From: JBEKYD01 sp049509915 | Lineage (GTDB): Bacteria > Acidobacteriota > Terriglobia > Bryobacterales > Bryobacteraceae | DNA length: 9,138 nt | Direction of reading: 5' to 3' | Assembly (NCBI GenBank): GCA_049509915.1 | Contig: JBEKZL010000330.1 | Coordinates: 1 to 9,138 of the forward strand | In this document: one piece after another, positions 6,659 through 9,138 of the stretch | How the letters are laid out: each line of letters opens with the position of its first letter | Position numbering within the stretch: the stretch's first letter is position 1 | Translations under genes and position numbers: made by a program | Notes under the pieces: generated by a model | The model's input: the letters and a program-made list of their open reading frames with translations, nothing else | What the model was told of the DNA's origin: nothing | Databases searched by the model: none

Positions 6659-9138
6659 CTAGCTGCCTTTCGAAGGATCCGTCCCCTTGAAGCGATTCTT
6701 GTTGATCTTCAAGGACCTGATCTTCGACTCCAGCGTGGTCCGCGGTATACCGAGTTTCTCAGCGGCGCCCGAGGGCCCGTAGACGCGTCCTCCGCATTCA
6801 CGCAACGCAGCTTCAATTATGGCCTTCTCCTGAGCAGGTGGTCTGTTAAGGAGGCCCGGCTGGATATCCGGGTCAAGGGGCGAACGCTGCCGGGAAAGCC
6901 AACTTTCATCCACTGAAAACGTCTTGGATTCACTGACAATGACGGAGCGTTCGATCACGTTTTGCAACTCCCGAATATTACCGGGCCACGTGTATGCTTG
7001 CAGCAAATCCAGGCTCCTTTTGTCGACCGCGGTAAAATGCCTGCCTGCTTTCCGCGCGTACCGATTCAGGAAATACGTGACAAGCAACGGGATGTCTTCT
7101 CTTCGATCCCGCAGAGGCGGCATCTCAACGGGAAAGACGTTCAGCCGGTAAAACAGGTCGCTTCGGAACTTATCCGCGGCGATCGCGGACTCCAAGTCTC
7201 GATTGGTGGCGGCGATCACACGAACATCGGCCCGAATGGATCCGCTTCCTCCGACCCGATCAAATTCGTGTTCCTGCAGCACTCGCAGCAGCGCCGTCTG
7301 GGTTTCGGCCGGAAGCTCTCCGACCTCGTCCAAAAAGATCGTGCCTTTTTCGGCCAGTTCAAAGCGTCCCAATCGGCGCTGCGTTGCGCCCGTGAAGGCG
7401 CCTTTCTCATGGCCAAATAATTCCGATGCGATGAGATCACGGGGGATCACGGCACAGTTTACGCTCACGAATGTGTGTGAAGATCGCGGTGACCGCCTGT
7501 GGATGGCACGCGCCACAAGTTCTTTCCCGGTACCGGTCTCGCCGGTAATCAGAACGCTGGAGTCGGTGGGCGCGACCTTGGAGATTCGGGAAAGCACCTT
7601 TCTAAGGGACGCCGAAATTCCCACAATTTCTTCGAACATCGATGCCTTGTCGAGTTCTTCGCGCAACGTTACATTCTCTTCCTGGAGCCGTTGCTCGGCT
7701 AGCTTGCGATCATCGATATCGGTCCCGGCGGCATACCACCGCGTCGTTCTCTTGAGCCGCACTTCGTATTCAAATGGCGATCCGCTTTGGAATTTTGCGG
7801 GAAGGTCATTGCTCACGAGCGCGGCATCCTGCGGATGCAGGACCTGCTGCAAGCCGGCATTCTGCCATTCTTCCAAAGTAATGCCGTAATAATCCAGCGA
7901 CGCCCGATTCGTGTAGAGGCGTGCCCCGTCGGGCGCCAATTCGGTGATGTGCAGCGGTGACAAGTCGAGAAGTTGCCGGGCTTCCTTTTCGCTTTGGCGG
8001 AGTTTCTCATGCATTCTCCTACGCTCATCAATATCCGTTATCAAGATATACCAACGTACGATACGACCTTCTGCGTCTCGCGCCGGCAGGCCGCGTACCA
8101 CGAACCAGCGGTAGACACCGTCGGCGCCAAGGATCCGGTGTTCAATGTCATACGGATCCCCGGTTTCTATCGAGTGGATCCAGCGCGCCGCCACCATCTC
8201 GTATTCATCCGGATGTAGAAGCGGGCGCCAATCGGCCAGTTGATCGAGGCTCCAGCCCGTATAGTCCAGGATTCCTTGATTGCCGAATTCGACCTCGCCT
8301 CGCGGAGTCATCGTGACGAGGAATCCGGGAACGGAATCGACGATGAGACGAAAATTCTGTCCCTCCCTTTGTAGATCGAAATAAAGGCCCGCGTTCTCGA
8401 GCGAAATTGCGGCTTGCGAAGCCAGCAACTGCAGTACGGCAACCCGCTCCGGCGTGAAAGCGCACGCAGTCAGATTGTTCTCCAAATACAGTGCGCCGAC
8501 CAGCTTCGCCTGCTTGACGATTGGGAGGCAGAGGATGGACTTGGAGCCCTTCTGCCGTACATATTCGTCCTTTGAATACACGCTATCGGCCGAGGCATCG
8601 TCGAGGAGCACGCCCTCCTGTGTCCGGATTACGTAATGCAGTGCGGATTGCGGGAGATCAGACGGCCCGACAGTTATCTGTCGAACCGTAACCTCGATCC
8701 CGGCCGGGCCAGTGGTAGCCTCCGCTTCGATCCGCGGATCGCCATCCCCAAGGAGGATCAGCAGACCCCGCTCAGCTCCGGCATTCTCCACCGCGATTCG
8801 GACGAGCTTCTCGATCAGACTGGGTAGGACGATATCACTTGAAAGTGCCTGAGACGCTTTCACGACAGTCTCGACATCCAACTGCCCGCTCGGCGGGCCA
8901 ATGGTGGAAGTGAGCGAGGACGATGCCGCTTGTGCGCGCAACTCTTGTGCGCGCAACTGGGGGTACTGCGCTTCGAGTTGTCTTACCTTCCCCGTGGCGC
9001 CCCAATGGTCATAGCAATTCCGCGCATTCCGAAGATAGGCGTCGGCGAATGTCTCGAAGCCACGCGCGGCATAAAAACGCGCGGCTACCTCATAGGCGAG
9101 CGCCTCATTATGGACAAAGCCGTTAGCGCGCGCCGAGC
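6659..9138 (-). CDS. Sigma-54-dependent transcriptional activator with TPR/GAF/PAS/PAS sensory part (5' end outside window)
   Basis: The frame is open from the right edge (first whole codon 9136-9134) to the stop at 6659, 825 codons. The TTG at 8956 is not the start: the 60 codons before it align with residues of the left-hand paralogue (VHNEALA, YLRNARNCYD), so the gene is probably another ~1900-residue kinase-like/AAA_16/TPR protein. Visible domains, counted from the edge: end of the TPR-like region (1-60); GAF (~100-250); PAS (~256-375); a second PAS with a shortened core (~385-475); coiled coil (476-500); sigma-54 AAA+ (~501-735) with Walker A GETGTGKE 532-539, GAFTGA 579-584, Walker B FLDEVGE 601-607, FRSDLFYRL 657-665 and WPGNIRELQN 717-726; and an FhlA/NorR-like Fis-type HTH (~770-815, GPSGAAEKLGIPRTTLESK). 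All parts needed to open sigma-54 promoters are present. The protein should bind an upstream enhancer and use ATP hydrolysis to remodel sigma-54 RNA polymerase. Signal and target promoters are unknown. Confidence 0.92.
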   Translation of the reverse strand, partial: SARANGFVHNEALAYEVAARFYAARGFETFADAYLRNARNCYDHWGATGKVRQLEAQYPQLRAQELRAQAASSSLTSTIGPPSGQLDVETVVKASQALSSDIVLPSLIEKLVRIAVENAGAERGLLILLGDGDPRIEAEATTGPAGIEVTVRQITVGPSDLPQSALHYVIRTQEGVLLDDASADSVYSKDEYVRQKGSKSILCLPIVKQAKLVGALYLENNLTACAFTPERVAVLQLLASQAAISLENAGLYFDLQREGQNFRLIVDSVPGFLVTMTPRGEVEFGNQGILDYTGWSLDQLADWRPLLHPDEYEMVAARWIHSIETGDPYDIEHRILGADGVYRWFVVRGLPARDAEGRIVRWYILITDIDERRRMHEKLRQSEKEARQLLDLSPLHITELAPDGARLYTNRASLDYYGITLEEWQNAGLQQVLHPQDAALVSNDLPAKFQSGSPFEYEVRLKRTTRWYAAGTDIDDRKLAEQRLQEENVTLREELDKASMFEEIVGISASLRKVLSRISKVAPTDSSVLITGETGTGKELVARAIHRRSPRSSHTFVSVNCAVIPRDLIASELFGHEKGAFTGATQRRLGRFELAEKGTIFLDEVGELPAETQTALLRVLQEHEFDRVGGSGSIRADVRVIAATNRDLESAIAADKFRSDLFYRLNVFPVEMPPLRDRREDIPLLVTYFLNRYARKAGRHFTAVDKRSLDLLQAYTWPGNIRELQNVIERSVIVSESKTFSVDESWLSRQRSPLDPDIQPGLLNRPPAQEKAIIEAALRECGGRVYGPSGAAEKLGIPRTTLESKIRSLKINKNRFKGTDPSKGS
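7429..7744. repeat. Repeat A, right copy
   Basis: Partner of 653-968. In this gene the coding sequence continues intact beyond the left end of the match into the GAFTGA region, so this is the ancestral arrangement and the other copy is the broken one. Confidence 0.85.
8371..8889. repeat. Repeat B, right copy (GAF domain)
   Basis: Partner of 1664-2182. The offset differs from that of repeat A by 69 bp, because the PAS region between the two blocks is 23 codons shorter in this gene. Confidence 0.85.
8929..8958. repeat. 15-bp perfect tandem duplication in the TPR-GAF linker
   Basis: The unit CTTGTGCGCGCAACT occurs twice back to back (8929-8943 and 8944-8958). On the minus strand it reads LRAQ-E then LRAQ-A, adding five codons in frame. 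The left-hand paralogue lacks the duplication. It explains 15 of the 18 bp by which the two genes differ in this linker. Confidence 0.85.
8970..9138. repeat. Repeat C, right copy (end of TPR-like region)
   Basis: Partner of 2245-2413. It proves that the right-hand gene extends beyond the internal TTG at 8956, since the same protein frame is conserved on both sides of that codon. Confidence 0.75.

Noticed and set aside
7203..7889. 228-codon plus-strand open frame
   Set aside because: It is antisense to the sigma-54 AAA+ and second PAS domains; low-complexity Ser/Arg composition suggests a shadow.
8954..8956. TTG at 8956 as the start of the right-hand gene
   Set aside because: The frame is open to the window edge, and the 60 upstream codons match the left-hand paralogue at the protein level, so the true start is outside the window.
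1..9138. tRNA or rRNA genes, CRISPR arrays, insertion-sequence ends
   Set aside because: I saw no regularly spaced repeats, transposase motifs, terminal inverted repeats or tRNA-like cloverleaf. The only repeats are those between the paralogues and the short ones listed.

Overview
The window is GC-rich, densely coding DNA dominated by two very large, paralogous regulatory genes lying head-to-tail on the minus strand. Giant multidomain sensors of this kind (kinase-like domain, AAA ATPase, TPR-like helices, GAF, PAS, output) are typical of soil bacteria with large regulatory genomes. Acidobacteria of the Solibacter/Bryobacter type are my best guess, but bradyrhizobia, Burkholderia or myxobacteria carry similar proteins, and no marker gene here fixes the taxon.

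Layout, left to right. Positions 1-244 (+) hold the 3' end of an unidentified gene whose last ~80 residues look like a winged-helix. A convincing Rho-independent terminator for it lies at 351-393. Positions 245-647 carry no gene I can support. Positions 648-6077 (-) are a 1809-codon gene: protein-kinase-like domain, AAA_16 ATPase, helical TPR-like region, GAF, two PAS domains, coiled coil, then the first ~70 residues of a sigma-54 activator AAA+ domain, where the reading frame stops abruptly after Walker A. Positions 6078-6658 are a 581-bp spacer with at best one doubtful small ORF. Positions 6659-9138 (-) are the last 825 codons of a second gene of the same family. It runs off the right edge and is complete at its 3' end, with the full sigma-54 AAA+ domain (GAFTGA loop, Walker A and B, arginine region) and an FhlA/NorR-like Fis-type helix-turn-helix.

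The two genes share three collinear blocks of high nucleotide similarity: the end of the TPR region, the GAF domain, and the coiled coil with the start of the AAA+ domain. The PAS region between the last two is strongly diverged. This looks like a tandem duplication followed by exchange or divergence of the sensory cassette. Similarity ends at about position 653, and the left gene has lost its Walker B, GAFTGA loop and DNA-binding domain there. The intact right-hand gene should act as a signal-responsive enhancer-binding protein driving sigma-54 promoters. The left-hand product can still bind ligands and nucleotide in its N-terminal modules, but cannot by itself remodel sigma-54 RNA polymerase or bind DNA through the usual C-terminal domain. 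It is either a decaying copy or a sensor-only partner of its neighbour.
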